Shown: in pieces, positions 55,695 to 64,000 of the stretch
How positions within the stretch are numbered: position 1 is the stretch's first letter
Layout: the number at the start of each line of letters is the position of its first letter
Origin: Jonesia denitrificans DSM 20603
GTDB taxonomy: Bacteria > Actinomycetota > Actinomycetes > Actinomycetales > Cellulomonadaceae
Reading direction: 5' to 3'
NCBI RefSeq assembly: GCF_000024065.1
Contig: NC_013174.1
Coordinates: 2,685,647-2,749,646, forward strand
Length of the DNA: 64,000 nucleotides
Notes under the pieces: generated by a model
The model's input: only the letters and a program-made list of their open reading frames with translations
Database searches by the model: none
Told to the model about the DNA's origin: nothing
Position numbers and translations under genes: made by a program

Positions 55695-57005
55695 GTGACC
55701 GCTCAAACACCACCAAGTAAGGGAACACGGCTTGACCCGTGGTTCGGCTCCTACGCCCAACGCGCTCACAACATGCGCGCCTCCGAGGTGCGAGCGTTAT
55801 TCGCGGTCGCTAACCGCCCCGAAGTGGTCTCCCTGGCTGGTGGGATGCCCAACCTCAACGACCTTCCCATGGACATCATCTCGAAGACGGTGTCTGACGT
55901 TGTCCTCCACGAAGGGCTTGTCGCACTCCAATACGGGTCTGGGCAAGGCCACGAACGCCTCCGTGAACACATCCTTGACGTCATGCGACTCGAAGGAATC
56001 AGCGCACACCCTGACGATGTTGTGGTCACAACCGGTTCCCAGCAAGCGCTAGACCTTGTCACCAGGATTTTTATTGATCCCGGTGACGTCATCGTGGCCG
56101 AAGCACCCTCCTACGTTGGGGCCCTCTCCGTGTTCCGGTCCTACGAGGCGGACGTTGCTCACGTTCCACTGGACGCACACGGCCTCATTCCTGCCGCTCT
56201 CGAAGAAACTCTGACCCGCCTGGAACGCGAGGGGCGGCGCGCCAAGTTTCTCTACACCATCCCGAATTTCCACAACCCTGCCGGCGTCACCATTTCTCTG
56301 GAACGGCGCCACGAAATCATTGAGATCTGCCAACGACACGGCCTGCTCATTGTGGAAGATAACCCCTACGGCCTCCTGGGGTTCGACGGTACCACCCACC
56401 CCGCGATGCGTTCCTTCGACGAAGACGGCATTATCTACCTGGGATCATTCTCAAAAACTTTCGCCCCCGGTTTCCGTATCGGGTGGGCGGTCGCACCGCA
56501 CGCTGTCCGGGAGAAACTGGTGTTAGCCGCTGAGTCGGCCATCCTGTGTCCCTCTCACGCATCGCAACTCGCAATCTCTGCCTACCTGGAACAGTGTGAC
56601 TGGCAGGGGCAGATCGCTGAGTTTCGAACGATGTACAAGGGTCGGCGCGACGCGATGATCTCGGCGTTGAGCGAACACCTGCCTGATGCATCGTGGAACG
56701 TTCCTGATGGTGGTTTCTACACGTGGGTGAAACTTCCCCCTGGATTGGATGCCAAGTCGATGCTCCCGCGCGCGGTCACCGGTCGTGTGGCCTACGTTCC
56801 TGGTACTGCTTTTTACTACGACGGAACCGGAGCCGATCACATGCGGCTGAGTTTCTGTTATCCCACTGAAGACAACATCCGTGAGGGTGTTCGCCGTCTC
56901 GCCCATGTTGTTAGTCAAGAACGCGACGCCGTGGAGTTGTTTGGGACGAGCCCACAACTTGATGACGTCACCGATGTCGATGCACCAGGACCGGATATCG
57001 CATGA
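55695..57005 (+). CDS. PLP-dependent aminotransferase, class I (LysN/2-aminoadipate-type)
   Basis: A 436-residue fold-type I enzyme. It shows SLAGGMPNLNDLP, YGSGQGHERLREHI, IPNFHNPAGVTIS, VEDNPYGLL and the PLP lysine in LGSFSKTFAPGFRIGW. It resembles MocR-domain and LysN-type aminotransferases but lacks a DNA-binding domain. The substrate is unknown. The start is a GTG at 55695. It overlaps the ligase gene by ATGA, so the two are likely made together; in mycobacteria cwlM occupies this position. Confidence 0.88.
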   Translation: MTAQTPPSKGTRLDPWFGSYAQRAHNMRASEVRALFAVANRPEVVSLAGGMPNLNDLPMDIISKTVSDVVLHEGLVALQYGSGQGHERLREHILDVMRLEGISAHPDDVVVTTGSQQALDLVTRIFIDPGDVIVAEAPSYVGALSVFRSYEADVAHVPLDAHGLIPAALEETLTRLEREGRRAKFLYTIPNFHNPAGVTISLERRHEIIEICQRHGLLIVEDNPYGLLGFDGTTHPAMRSFDEDGIIYLGSFSKTFAPGFRIGWAVAPHAVREKLVLAAESAILCPSHASQLAISAYLEQCDWQGQIAEFRTMYKGRRDAMISALSEHLPDASWNVPDGGFYTWVKLPPGLDAKSMLPRAVTGRVAYVPGTAFYYDGTGADHMRLSFCYPTEDNIREGVRRLAHVVSQERDAVELFGTSPQLDDVTDVDAPGPDIA

Positions 57006-57961
57006 GCTCTCACCCTTTTGTTGTCATTCTTGCTGGCGGGCTTTCCCATGAACGTGACGTGTCTCTACGCTCGGGACGCCGGGTTGCTGAGGCGTTACGC
57101 AGCACCGGTATGACTGTTTCTGTTGTTGATGTGGACGCCCAGTTGCTTCCTCGTCTTCAGTCTCATCGTCCCGATTTGGTGTGGCCGTTGCTCCATGGGG
57201 CTAGTGGTGAGGACGGGTCAATCCGTGACGTTCTTGAGCTTCTCGATTTGCCGTATTTGGGCACTCGCCCACGGGAGTCACGTGTTGCCTGGAATAAACC
57301 AGTGGCAAAGGCCGTCTTGGCTGCTGCTGGTGTCCTCACGCCCTCGTACGTGACTTTGCCTCAGAGTTTGTTTCGTGAACTTGGTGCACGCTCTGTCATG
57401 GAGCCGGTCACTGCCAAGCTTGGACTACCGTTGGTGGTGAAGCCTGCTCAAGGTGGCTCCGCGTTGGGTGTCACCTTGGTGACGTCTGCGGAGCAGCTTC
57501 CGCAAGCACTGGTTGATTGTTTTGCGTACGGCGATCTTGCTCTCATTGAAGAGGCAATTACAGGTACTGAGGTGTCGGTGTCGGTCGTCGAGTCGCCGGA
57601 TGTGACGGCGCTCCCCGCCGTGGAAATCATCACTGACGGTCCTTATGATTACGATGCTCGGTATAACCCAGGTCGCACCCAGTATTTTACGCCTGCTCGT
57701 TTGGACCCAGAAATTGCCGATGCGGCCGCCCGTGTTGCGTTGACCGCACACACGACGTTGGGGTTACGGCATGTGTCACGCTCGGACCTCATTATTGATG
57801 GTAAGGGTCAGGTCTGGTTCCTTGAGGTGAATGTGGCGCCGGGGATGACGGAGACGTCGCTTCTTCCTCAAGCTGTTGTTGCTTCTGGACAGTCTCTTCC
57901 TGACGCTTACTCGTCGTGGGTTCGTGCTGCGTTGGTTGTTGCTGATTCGGCGGCGCAGTAG
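57002..57961 (+). CDS. D-alanine--D-alanine ligase family protein (ATP-grasp)
   Basis: A 319-residue ATP-grasp ligase. It has VILAGGLSHERDVSLRSGRR, LLHGASGEDGSIRDVLELL, the ATP-binding KPAQGGSALGV loop and metal-site FLEVNVAPGMTETSLLP. The usual EVNTLPGMT is EVNVAPGMT here, and it is shorter than typical Ddl. It could supply D-Ala-D-Ala or another dipeptide; the coupled aminotransferase might give the amino-acid substrate. The main ddl may lie elsewhere. Confidence 0.85.
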   Translation: MSSHPFVVILAGGLSHERDVSLRSGRRVAEALRSTGMTVSVVDVDAQLLPRLQSHRPDLVWPLLHGASGEDGSIRDVLELLDLPYLGTRPRESRVAWNKPVAKAVLAAAGVLTPSYVTLPQSLFRELGARSVMEPVTAKLGLPLVVKPAQGGSALGVTLVTSAEQLPQALVDCFAYGDLALIEEAITGTEVSVSVVESPDVTALPAVEIITDGPYDYDARYNPGRTQYFTPARLDPEIADAAARVALTAHTTLGLRHVSRSDLIIDGKGQVWFLEVNVAPGMTETSLLPQAVVASGQSLPDAYSSWVRAALVVADSAAQ

Positions 57962-57992
57962 CGTTTTTTGCTTCGTGCGGGGACGAATATTC

Positions 57993-58023
57993 ACAAAAAC
58001 AGGGCGTAGAGCCCTGTTTTTGT
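57993..58023. terminator. Bidirectional terminator between ligase gene and parB
   Basis: A perfect 13-bp inverted repeat ACAAAAACAGGGC/GCCCTGTTTTTGT with a 5-nt loop carries A- and T-runs on the two sides. Confidence 0.9.
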
Positions 58024-58054
58024 TTGTCAGTGCGCCATCACCCTACCCCCTACG

Positions 58055-58094
58055 CAAAAGTGACTCACAGAGCCATTTCTGTGAGTCACTTTTG
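58055..58094 (-). terminator. 17-bp hairpin downstream of parB
   Basis: A perfect inverted repeat CAAAAGTGACTCACAGA with its complement, 6-nt loop, lies 75 bp beyond the parB stop. It probably ends the parA-parB transcript. Confidence 0.75.
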
Positions 58095-58168
58095 GGCGTT
58101 TAGTGAGTTATTTGCGCTCTCTTCGCTGAGCCTCGCTGATGACACAGTTGACTAACAGCTGAACCCCA

Positions 58169-59308
58169 TTATTGTGCTGATTGCGTTGCGGAACCTGCCG
58201 GTGACACGCCACCAACTTCTGGAGCCATCATCTCCAAAATTCGATCGAGGTCTTCCAATGTCGCAAACTCCACTGTGAGGCGTCCCTTCGTCTTTCCTAG
58301 GTTCACTTTCACCCGGGTATCAAAACGGTCGGACAACCGTGACGAGAGTGACTCCGCAACTTCGTTGGGGACAGAAGCCCGGCGTACTGGCTTTTTCGTG
58401 TCCCCACCTGCAGACATCGTGACAGCTTCTTCTGTCGCACGGACGGACAAACCCTCCGACACAATACGTTGTGCCAGTTTCTCCATGTCTGCTGTTTGAG
58501 AAAGGCCAAGAAGGGCACGTGCATGCCCTGCACTCAACACTCCCGCAGCGACACGACGCTGGACAAGAGGCGGCAGGTTCAAGAGCCGCAACGTGTTGGA
58601 GATCTGGGGACGCGACCGGGAAATCCTGGTGGCCAATTCTTCGTGTGTGCATTCGAAATCGTCCAGTAATTGGCGGTAAGCAGCTGCCTCTTCTAAGGGA
58701 TTGAGCGCACTCCGATGGAGGTTTTCGAGGAGTGCGTCACGCAACATCGCAGAATCATCTGTGTCCCGGATAATCGCCGGGATTGTGTCTAATCCTGCTT
58801 CACGTGTGGCACGCCAGCGACGTTCCCCCATGATGAGCTCGTAGTCGCCCTCAGACTTTTGCCGAACGACAACCGGCTGCAGCACACCAATTTCCCGGAT
58901 GGATCCGACAAGCTCGTCGAGTTCACCTTCATCAAAGTTCACACGAGGTTGGCGGGGGTTCGGTGTGATGGCGTCAGTGGGGATCTCAGCGAACCGTGCA
59001 CCGGGCACGGGAACAAGTTCAGATTCCGGCGCTGTGTGACGTCTCGTTCCCCCCTGCCGTGCACGTGGTTGATCTCCCACGGGAGGAACCGCGCTGGCAT
59101 TGTCCGGCGTGTCAGTGGAGGTTCTGCGACGTGGCGGAGCTTGCAGCACTTCGCGAGCGCCGTGCGACAACAAGCTTGGCTTCGTTGCCGCCGCTTCTTG
59201 TGGTGACCGGTTATCGGGGAAGAATACGTCAACTGGTCTATCGTTGTCCCCGCTGGTGGGAATGAGAGCCCCTAGCCCGCGCCCCAAACCACGCTTCTTC
59301 TCACTCAT
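58169..59308 (-). CDS. parB: Chromosome partitioning protein ParB
   Basis: A 379-residue ParB. It begins MSEKKRGLGRGLGALIP, then has a variable linker, the CTP-binding N-domain (NPRQPRVNFDEGELDELVGSI and GERRWRA), the parS-binding helix-turn-helix (ELATRISRSRPQISNTLRLL) and a C-terminal dimerisation domain. It loads on parS as a CTP-driven clamp and acts with ParA. It lies 33 bp downstream of parA. Confidence 0.97.
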   Translation of the reverse strand: MSEKKRGLGRGLGALIPTSGDNDRPVDVFFPDNRSPQEAAATKPSLLSHGAREVLQAPPRRRTSTDTPDNASAVPPVGDQPRARQGGTRRHTAPESELVPVPGARFAEIPTDAITPNPRQPRVNFDEGELDELVGSIREIGVLQPVVVRQKSEGDYELIMGERRWRATREAGLDTIPAIIRDTDDSAMLRDALLENLHRSALNPLEEAAAYRQLLDDFECTHEELATRISRSRPQISNTLRLLNLPPLVQRRVAAGVLSAGHARALLGLSQTADMEKLAQRIVSEGLSVRATEEAVTMSAGGDTKKPVRRASVPNEVAESLSSRLSDRFDTRVKVNLGKTKGRLTVEFATLEDLDRILEMMAPEVGGVSPAGSATQSAQ

Positions 59309-59341
59309 CGTGTCCTTCTTCCTTCGTAACTCACCGATTTG

Positions 59342-60280
59342 TTAGTGATCGTGTTGGAGCTTGCAGGCCATTTCATATGCAGCCTGACGGTATGCCAGGG
59401 CCCCCGTGGATGTCGGTTCATACGACACAACAGTTTGTCCATAGGACGGGGCTTCTGACACTCGAACTGATCGCGGGATTGTGGTGTCGAGCGTTTGGGC
59501 AGAGAAGTGTTCACGCACTTCTCCAACTACCTGTTGGGCAAGGTTGGTACGTCCGTCATACATGGTGAGCAAAATCGTGGAGACATGAAGTTCACGGTTG
59601 AGGTGAGCTTGGATCATCTCAATGGTTTTCAGAAGTTGGCTGAGACCTTCAAGTGCGTAGTACTCACATTGGATGGGGATGAGCACTTCGCGCCCCGTCA
59701 CAAAGGCGTTCACTGTCAGAAGGCCAAGGCTAGGTGGGCAATCAACGAAAACATAGTCGATGCGCGGCAGCCCTTGCTCGTCTCGTTGCGTCAAGTAGTC
59801 ATCGAGTGCCCGTCGAAGTCGTGTTTCACGTGAAACAAGCGACACCAATTCGATCTCAGCTCCCGATAGATCAATCGTTGCTGGAACAACCAAGAGGTTG
59901 GGAAACTCAGGGCACGGAACGACTGTCTCAGCCATAGACATCCCGTCAACCAGCACATCATAAATCGAGGGCACACCTGAATGATGATCGACCCCCAAAG
60001 CAGTGGAGGCGTTACCTTGCGGATCAGAGTCGATGACCAGAACGTTGAGACCTCCTTGCGCCATCGATGCTGCCAGGTTCACTGTTGAGGTTGTCTTCCC
60101 CACCCCACCCTTTTGGTTCGCCACGGTGATGATGCGCGTGCGATCTGGTTTCGGGTACTGCAAACCTTGCAACGTCATTCGCCGTCGCGTGTCTTCAGCC
60201 AGTTGCGCGGCCAGTGGCGTGGAGTCGTCGATGTCCGGAATGCTGCTCACTACGTTCTCGATTCGTGTGTCTCGGGTCAT
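59342..60280 (-). CDS. parA: Chromosome partitioning ATPase ParA (Soj)
   Basis: A 312-residue ParA ATPase with the deviant Walker A KGGVGKTT after a 50-residue N-terminal extension, Walker A' LVIDSDPQGNAS and Walker B YVFVDCPPSLGLL. It drives origin segregation with ParB and parS. A perfect parS site lies inside the gene. An in-frame start one codon upstream (60283) is equally possible. Confidence 0.97.
   Translation of the reverse strand: MTRDTRIENVVSSIPDIDDSTPLAAQLAEDTRRRMTLQGLQYPKPDRTRIITVANQKGGVGKTTSTVNLAASMAQGGLNVLVIDSDPQGNASTALGVDHHSGVPSIYDVLVDGMSMAETVVPCPEFPNLLVVPATIDLSGAEIELVSLVSRETRLRRALDDYLTQRDEQGLPRIDYVFVDCPPSLGLLTVNAFVTGREVLIPIQCEYYALEGLSQLLKTIEMIQAHLNRELHVSTILLTMYDGRTNLAQQVVGEVREHFSAQTLDTTIPRSVRVSEAPSYGQTVVSYEPTSTGALAYRQAAYEMACKLQHDH
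59822..59837. promoter_or_regulatory. parS site inside parA
   Basis: TGTTTCACGTGAAACA matches the bacterial parS consensus at all 16 positions and lies within the parA reading frame. Confidence 0.95.
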
Positions 60281-60550
60281 CACCGTATCTACAGTGAGAC
60301 GTGGTCACTCTCACCGCACGCCCATCCATGGTGACCGGCCATGCTCTCCCGACGTTGCCAGGGGGCGATGAACCGAAGAAGGCGGTAACTCAACGATACT
60401 GTGCGGACGCGCGACACGCAGTAACGACTCTCCCTCAGTCGCGAATGAACATTTCCCACCCCTGGGCGACCTGCACGGTCAAGGAGGAATCACAAAGATC
60501 ACAGTGCCGCCTACTCCCCTCATGATCTTCGCCAAACTTTGTGACACAAG

Positions 60551-60588
60551 AAAGCGGTCAATGTTTCACGTGAAACATTGACCGCTTT
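60551..60588. promoter_or_regulatory. parS within a 38-bp perfect palindrome upstream of parA
   Basis: A second perfect parS (60562-60577) is the centre of a longer palindrome whose arms extend to AAAGCGGTCA on the left and its complement on the right, followed by a T-run. It lies 33 bp beyond the rsmG stop and may also act as its terminator. The remaining 300 bp of the gap to parA hold no gene that I can support. Confidence 0.9.
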
Positions 60589-60620
60589 TTGCGATGATGA
60601 AGGGACCCCAAAATAGTCGG

Positions 60621-61253
60621 CTACACCCCTTGGCGCGCAACGGTGACAACCGTTGTTGGCTCCACTTGTTCGAGTGTGGGTGCAGAACTAATCACAGGTT
60701 CACCCATCGAGTACTTCCTGAACACCTTACGGGCGGGATCAACTTCAGCAGCAACGTTTCGCCCCTTCAAAAGAACGAGCATCCCCTGTGGCTCAAGAAG
60801 CGGCAATGCCCAACGGGACAATTTATCCAACGCAGCAACTGCCCGTGCGGTCACAACATCAACGGTGAATGCACCATGAAACTCTTCAGCTCGCCCCCGA
60901 AGGACCTCGACATTGTCAAGGTCTAAAGTTTCCACCATCTCTTCGAGCCACACACAACGTCGTTCCATTGGTTCAACGAGGCGAACGTGTGCTTCCGGTC
61001 GCATACAAGCAATCACAAGGCCAGGGAGCCCCGCACCGCTCCCAAGGTCAGCAACGGATGACCCTTCGGGAATGAACGGAACAACAGCAGCAGAATTGAG
61101 GATATGGCGATCCCATAGTCGATCAAGTTCCCGTGGGCCAATCAGCCCTCTCTTCTCTCCCTCGTGAGCGAGATTGGTCGCAAACTTTTCGATTCGTTCG
61201 AAGGAAGCACCAAAGTATCGTTCTACATCGTCGCGTTGAAGATGGGTGTCCAT
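60621..61253 (-). CDS. rsmG: 16S rRNA m7G527 methyltransferase RsmG (GidB)
   Basis: A 210-residue methyltransferase that makes m7G527 in 16S rRNA. The SAM site VADLGSGAGLPGLVIA, the N-terminal NSAAVVPFIPEGSSV block and TARAVAALDKLSRWALPLL are diagnostic. The ATG at 61253 has AAGGAG seven bases upstream; the in-frame codon at 61286 lies in the terminator hairpin and is rejected. Confidence 0.96.
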   Translation of the reverse strand: MDTHLQRDDVERYFGASFERIEKFATNLAHEGEKRGLIGPRELDRLWDRHILNSAAVVPFIPEGSSVADLGSGAGLPGLVIACMRPEAHVRLVEPMERRCVWLEEMVETLDLDNVEVLRGRAEEFHGAFTVDVVTARAVAALDKLSRWALPLLEPQGMLVLLKGRNVAAEVDPARKVFRKYSMGEPVISSAPTLEQVEPTTVVTVARQGV

Positions 61254-61271
61254 ACATGTTCTCCTTGTGAC

Positions 61272-61307
61272 AGGAAGGGCCCGCACGGTTCCGTGCGGGC
61301 CCTTCCT
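61272..61307 (-). terminator. Hairpin between khpB and rsmG
   Basis: A perfect inverted repeat AGGAAGGGCCCGCACGG with its complement and a 2-nt centre starts 9 bp after the khpB stop. Very GC-rich and without a T-run; it may reduce read-through into rsmG. Confidence 0.65.
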
Positions 61308-61315
61308 CCCAGACG

Positions 61316-61846
61316 TTACTGTGCTGGTGAAATTTCGATGTAGCGGTCGGGGTCCACTCCGTGTGACTCGCTGGTTAGACCAGCTTCTGTGACAACGTCG
61401 TGCACGACTTTCCGTTCAAATGCGTTGAGTGGCTCAAGCGCTACAGCTCGGCCCGTTGACCTCACTTTCGCAATGGCGTCTTGAGCAAGTTTTGTGAGTT
61501 CAGTACGACGCGATGCTCGGTATCCGGCAATGTCGAGCATTAACCGACTACGCTCCCCTGTTTTCGTTTGTACAGCGAGACGTGTGAGCTCTTGCAAAGC
61601 CTCAAGCACTTCACCGTCACGACCAACAAGCGGTCGGATCGACGAGTCGTCCTCTGCAATGATCGCGACAGATGCCCGATCGTGTTCCACATCGATTTCG
61701 ATATCCCCGTCAAGGTCGGCGATGTCAAGAATCTCTTCGAGATAGTCGGCCGCGACGTCTCCCTCTTCCTCGAGTTGAGTAATGCGCTTGCGATCAAGTT
61801 GGGTTCCTGATCCCATGTCTGCTCCTTGAGTATTCATCTCGGACAT
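61316..61846 (-). CDS. khpB: RNA-binding protein KhpB (Jag; KH and R3H domains)
   Basis: A 176-residue RNA-binding protein. An acidic N-terminal part (EEEGDVAADYLEEILDIADLDGD) leads to a KH domain with the SIRPLVGRDGEVLEALQELTR loop, then an R3H domain (LNAFERKVVHDVVTEA). The family influences cell shape and mRNA fate together with KhpA. The ATG at 61846 overlaps the yidC stop; a GTG at 61849 is possible. Confidence 0.95.
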   Translation of the reverse strand: MSEMNTQGADMGSGTQLDRKRITQLEEEGDVAADYLEEILDIADLDGDIEIDVEHDRASVAIIAEDDSSIRPLVGRDGEVLEALQELTRLAVQTKTGERSRLMLDIAGYRASRRTELTKLAQDAIAKVRSTGRAVALEPLNAFERKVVHDVVTEAGLTSESHGVDPDRYIEISPAQ

Positions 61847-62793
61847 CACTTCTTCCGCTTGCGTCGGTTTTTCCGCTGCGGCTGTTCGCGTTGTCCGCGG
61901 GGCTGTTCGATGACGGTGGGTTTTTCTGGTTCTTCAATGATGATGCCCTTCTTCGCAGCTTTCCGAGCCTTGCGCTCATTCATGCGTTTTTCTGCTTCGG
62001 AACCTGGAGTGGGCATACGGTTGATGGTGTAGAACTGCTGGCCAGTTGACCAGAGGTTAGAAACGACCCAGTAGATCAGCACACCGATGGGGAAGTTCAC
62101 ACCGGACACGGCCATCATCCCGGGGATGAGGTAAAGCATGATCTTTTGGGTTTGCGCCATGGGGCCCTGCATCGCAGATGCAGGCATATTCTTCATAGTG
62201 AGTTGGCGTTGTGTGATATAAAGCGTGGCACACATGAGCACGATAAGAACAGCAGACACGATCTTTGTGTTCGGGTCTGTTGGCTCGTGAAGGAAAGTTG
62301 ACGACAAACTCGCCCCAAAAAGCTGCGAGTTCTCAATCTGAGTGGCAACCTCGGTATTAATTGGGCCAATTGCACTACCGCCAGCGGCGATTTCGTCGAG
62401 ACCGTTGAGCACACGGAAAAGACCAAAGAAGATGGGCGTCTGCAACAGAATAGGCATGCATGACGCCAGCGGGTTTGTGCCGTGTTTTGAGTACAGTGCC
62501 ATGGTTTCCCGTCCCATGGCTTCACGGGATGCGGGATCAGTCTTATTCTTGTACTTCTTTTGAATTGCCTGCAGTTCGGGTTGGATCATCTGCATGGCCC
62601 GGGATGCTTTGATCTGTTTGAAGAACAGCGGGATGATCAACACCCGGATCACAATGGTGAGACCAACGACTGCAAGGATCCATGCAACACCGGACCCATC
62701 AGGCAGTCCAAGGAAGACAAAGAACGTGTGGCATAGATACATAATCCATGCCACAGCCCATTCGATGGGCGCGAGGAACGCGAAGAAATCCAC
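61846..62793 (-). CDS. yidC: Membrane protein insertase YidC
   Basis: A 315-residue YidC/Oxa1 insertase of the Gram-positive type with five membrane helices and the hydrophilic-groove Arg in TIVIRVLIIPLF. It has conserved LASCMPILLQTPIFFGLFRVL and a very basic C-terminal tail (RGQREQPQRKNRRKRKK) that can contact ribosomes. No lipoprotein signal is seen. It lies 3 bp after yidD. Confidence 0.96.
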   Translation of the reverse strand: MDFFAFLAPIEWAVAWIMYLCHTFFVFLGLPDGSGVAWILAVVGLTIVIRVLIIPLFFKQIKASRAMQMIQPELQAIQKKYKNKTDPASREAMGRETMALYSKHGTNPLASCMPILLQTPIFFGLFRVLNGLDEIAAGGSAIGPINTEVATQIENSQLFGASLSSTFLHEPTDPNTKIVSAVLIVLMCATLYITQRQLTMKNMPASAMQGPMAQTQKIMLYLIPGMMAVSGVNFPIGVLIYWVVSNLWSTGQQFYTINRMPTPGSEAEKRMNERKARKAAKKGIIIEEPEKPTVIEQPRGQREQPQRKNRRKRKK

Positions 62794-62796
62794 TAG

Positions 62797-63138
62797 CTAC
62801 TCCTGTGCTTGGCACGTGCTGTGCGGGGAAGTTCTCACTGAAGGTGACGTGGTTGGACAAAGTTCACCATCGTGGAGGGCTGGGGGTTCGGGATGACGCG
62901 TGACTGTTGGGGGAACATCATCGATCCCGCCGGGTGTCCAGGGAACACACCGGAGTAGGCGCCACGCAGCAAGGCGAGTACCGCGGAAAAAACCGTGACG
63001 TTGAATCGCGGTTGTTGCGTAGTGCGAACAAGTAGGGTGATAGCGGCATGTTGGCCCGGTAAGCACAGAGATATACCGCTGATAGAACAAGATGATCTGA
63101 AGAGCGCCTCTTCCGGCAGCGGACGTTCCCTGCGTCAT
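62797..63138 (-). CDS. yidD: Membrane protein insertion efficiency factor YidD
   Basis: A 113-residue protein with the YidD core [23 protein letters not shown] and [24 protein letters not shown], plus a non-conserved C-terminal tail. It helps YidC insert inner-membrane proteins. The ATG at 63138 overlaps the rnpA stop as ATGA; an upstream in-frame codon is less likely. Confidence 0.94.
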   Translation of the reverse strand: MTQGTSAAGRGALQIILFYQRYISVLTGPTCRYHPTCSHYATTAIQRHGFFRGTRLAAWRLLRCVPWTPGGIDDVPPTVTRHPEPPALHDGELCPTTSPSVRTSPHSTCQAQE

Positions 63139-63494
63139 GCGCGTGCTCCTCGTTTGTGTCGACACATCGACACCAGGCGGACATAGTCACGTTCTAAAAG
63201 CTCGTAACGTGCTGTTGCAGCTGTGGGGAGTGCTCGGACCACGAGCACCTCTCCTGGGTGAAGAAGATTGAGGTGTTCGCGAGTAATCGCTCTGAGTCGG
63301 CGCTTCACTTTGTTTCGGGTCACTGCATTTCCCACGGCCTTAGATACAACAAAACCGACCAGTGCTGGCCCATCTGGGATGTCGTGATGAGTTCCCAGAT
63401 GGACCACCATGGTCGATTTTCCTGCGCGCACACCCCGTCGAACTGTGTGACCGAAATGGTCACTTTCTCGAAGACGGTGTGCGGAAGGTAGCAC
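63135..63494 (-). CDS. rnpA: Ribonuclease P protein component
   Basis: A 119-residue basic protein with the RNase P signature [20 protein letters not shown] (RNR motif). It assists RNase P RNA in tRNA 5' maturation. It follows rpmH by 5 bp. Confidence 0.96.
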   Translation of the reverse strand: MLPSAHRLRESDHFGHTVRRGVRAGKSTMVVHLGTHHDIPDGPALVGFVVSKAVGNAVTRNKVKRRLRAITREHLNLLHPGEVLVVRALPTAATARYELLERDYVRLVSMCRHKRGARA

Positions 63495-63499
63495 CGCTA

Positions 63500-63637
63500 T
63501 CAGACGGTGAGTTCAGCGCGGCCCTTACGGCGGCGTGCTGCGAGGATTGCGCGCCCGGCGCGGGTACGCATACGCAGACGGAAGCCGTGGGTCTTTGCGC
63601 GACGCCGGTTGTTCGGCTGGTAAGTCCGCTTGCTCAC
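63500..63637 (-). CDS. rpmH: 50S ribosomal protein L34
   Basis: A 45-residue L34 protein: [22 protein letters not shown] shortened here to its start, then [22 protein letters not shown]. The start is a GTG at 63637 with GGAGAA upstream; longer in-frame starts would add non-conserved sequence. First gene of the rpmH-rnpA-yidD-yidC-khpB run. Confidence 0.96.
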   Translation of the reverse strand: MSKRTYQPNNRRRAKTHGFRLRMRTRAGRAILAARRRKGRAELTV

Positions 63638-63873
63638 GAGGTTCTCCAAAATGCTCAGTGCGCACTGCAGTGTCGCACGGGTGGTCTCAGTGTTTTCCCT
63701 GTGCTCGGTGAGCAATCTTCGCGGAGTGGCCCCTTTTCAGGGCATGCAAAGACAGTAGGGAATCAACCATAAAACGGTACGCCAGAATGACTCGCGGGGT
63801 CAATCTGCACGGGCAACCTAGCGTTGTGTTACTCATCACCGTACCAGTCCTTGTGCCTGTGTGTGGCGTGAAG

Positions 63874-63928
63874 TTGTCCACAGGTATCCACAAACATCCC
63901 ATCACCCTGTGGATACGCCTGTGGATAA
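63874..63928. promoter_or_regulatory. DnaA boxes next to rpmH (origin region)
   Basis: Four boxes lie within 55 bp: TTGTCCACA (63874-63882), GTATCCACA (63884-63892), TGTGGATAC (63908-63916) and the perfect TGTGGATAA (63920-63928). They are arranged as two facing pairs and followed by TTATTCA. In Actinobacteria this gap contains the dnaA promoter and part of the origin. No other feature was recognised in 63638-64000. Confidence 0.85.
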
Positions 63929-64000
63929 CTTATTCACCCGTCACCCCGGGGGAGAAAAACTACACTTGTGGGATTCTCAAAGGCGCTTGAACACTGGTAT

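Overview
The window is a 64 kb piece of an actinobacterial chromosome that ends at the replication origin. The right end carries, all on the minus strand, rpmH, rnpA, yidD, yidC, khpB (jag), rsmG, parA and parB. Beyond rpmH lie DnaA boxes where dnaA would be expected just outside the window. Frequent GTG starts, good Shine-Dalgarno sites, a GC content I judge by eye to be high but not extreme, inositol-phosphate synthase, UDP-galactopyranose mutase and a gene order close to the mycobacterial pcnA-mutT4-Rv3909-mviN-trxB-trxC-parB-parA-gid-jag-yidC segment all point to Actinomycetes. Micrococcales, perhaps a Jonesia-like organism, is my best guess; no rRNA gene or signature protein settles it. 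I recognised no rRNA, tRNA, CRISPR array, insertion sequence or prophage.

Layout. 1-8.4 kb: the 3' part of a copper-type P-ATPase gene, a copC gene coupled to a CPBP-family membrane protease, an HdeD-like protein, a large kinase-like/LPG-synthase membrane protein, YibE/F and HU. 8.6-20.2 kb: an RsmC-like methyltransferase, a MalY/PatB aminotransferase, MarR regulators, an ABC-2 exporter divergent from a NarL-type two-component pair, an alpha/beta hydrolase, an acyltransferase, a TPR protein and dnaB. 20.5-29.7 kb: a MATE exporter, the rpsF-ssb-rpsR-rplI operon, a class A PBP with a repetitive tail, and padR-ino1-MFS. 29.7-32.1 kb: a small accessory patch with an AbiEi-like/nuclease protein, a lone Imm22-like protein and three copies of a 68-nt inverted-repeat element. 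32.1-37.9 kb: glf, a GH3 glycosidase, a GtrA-like membrane protein and a GT2, probably for a galactofuranose-containing surface polysaccharide. 37.8-42.1 kb: an SbnA-like synthase next to a fused FAD/NAD(P)-binding plus PLP-decarboxylase protein, a candidate amino-acid or siderophore-precursor pathway. 42.3-46 kb: an ABC-F protein, a TetR regulator and a DUF5692-like membrane protein. 46-64 kb: the conserved origin-flanking block.

Main points of interest are the three 68-nt elements with identical spacing and tandem duplications at their edges, the SbnA/FAD-decarboxylase locus with an internal ribosome-binding site at the fusion joint, a MurJ whose pseudokinase partner is a separate gene, DnaA boxes in front of dnaB, a parS site inside a 38-bp palindrome, and abrupt G/C strand-composition switches inside single genes. 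All calls come from reading the sequence; no database search was run.
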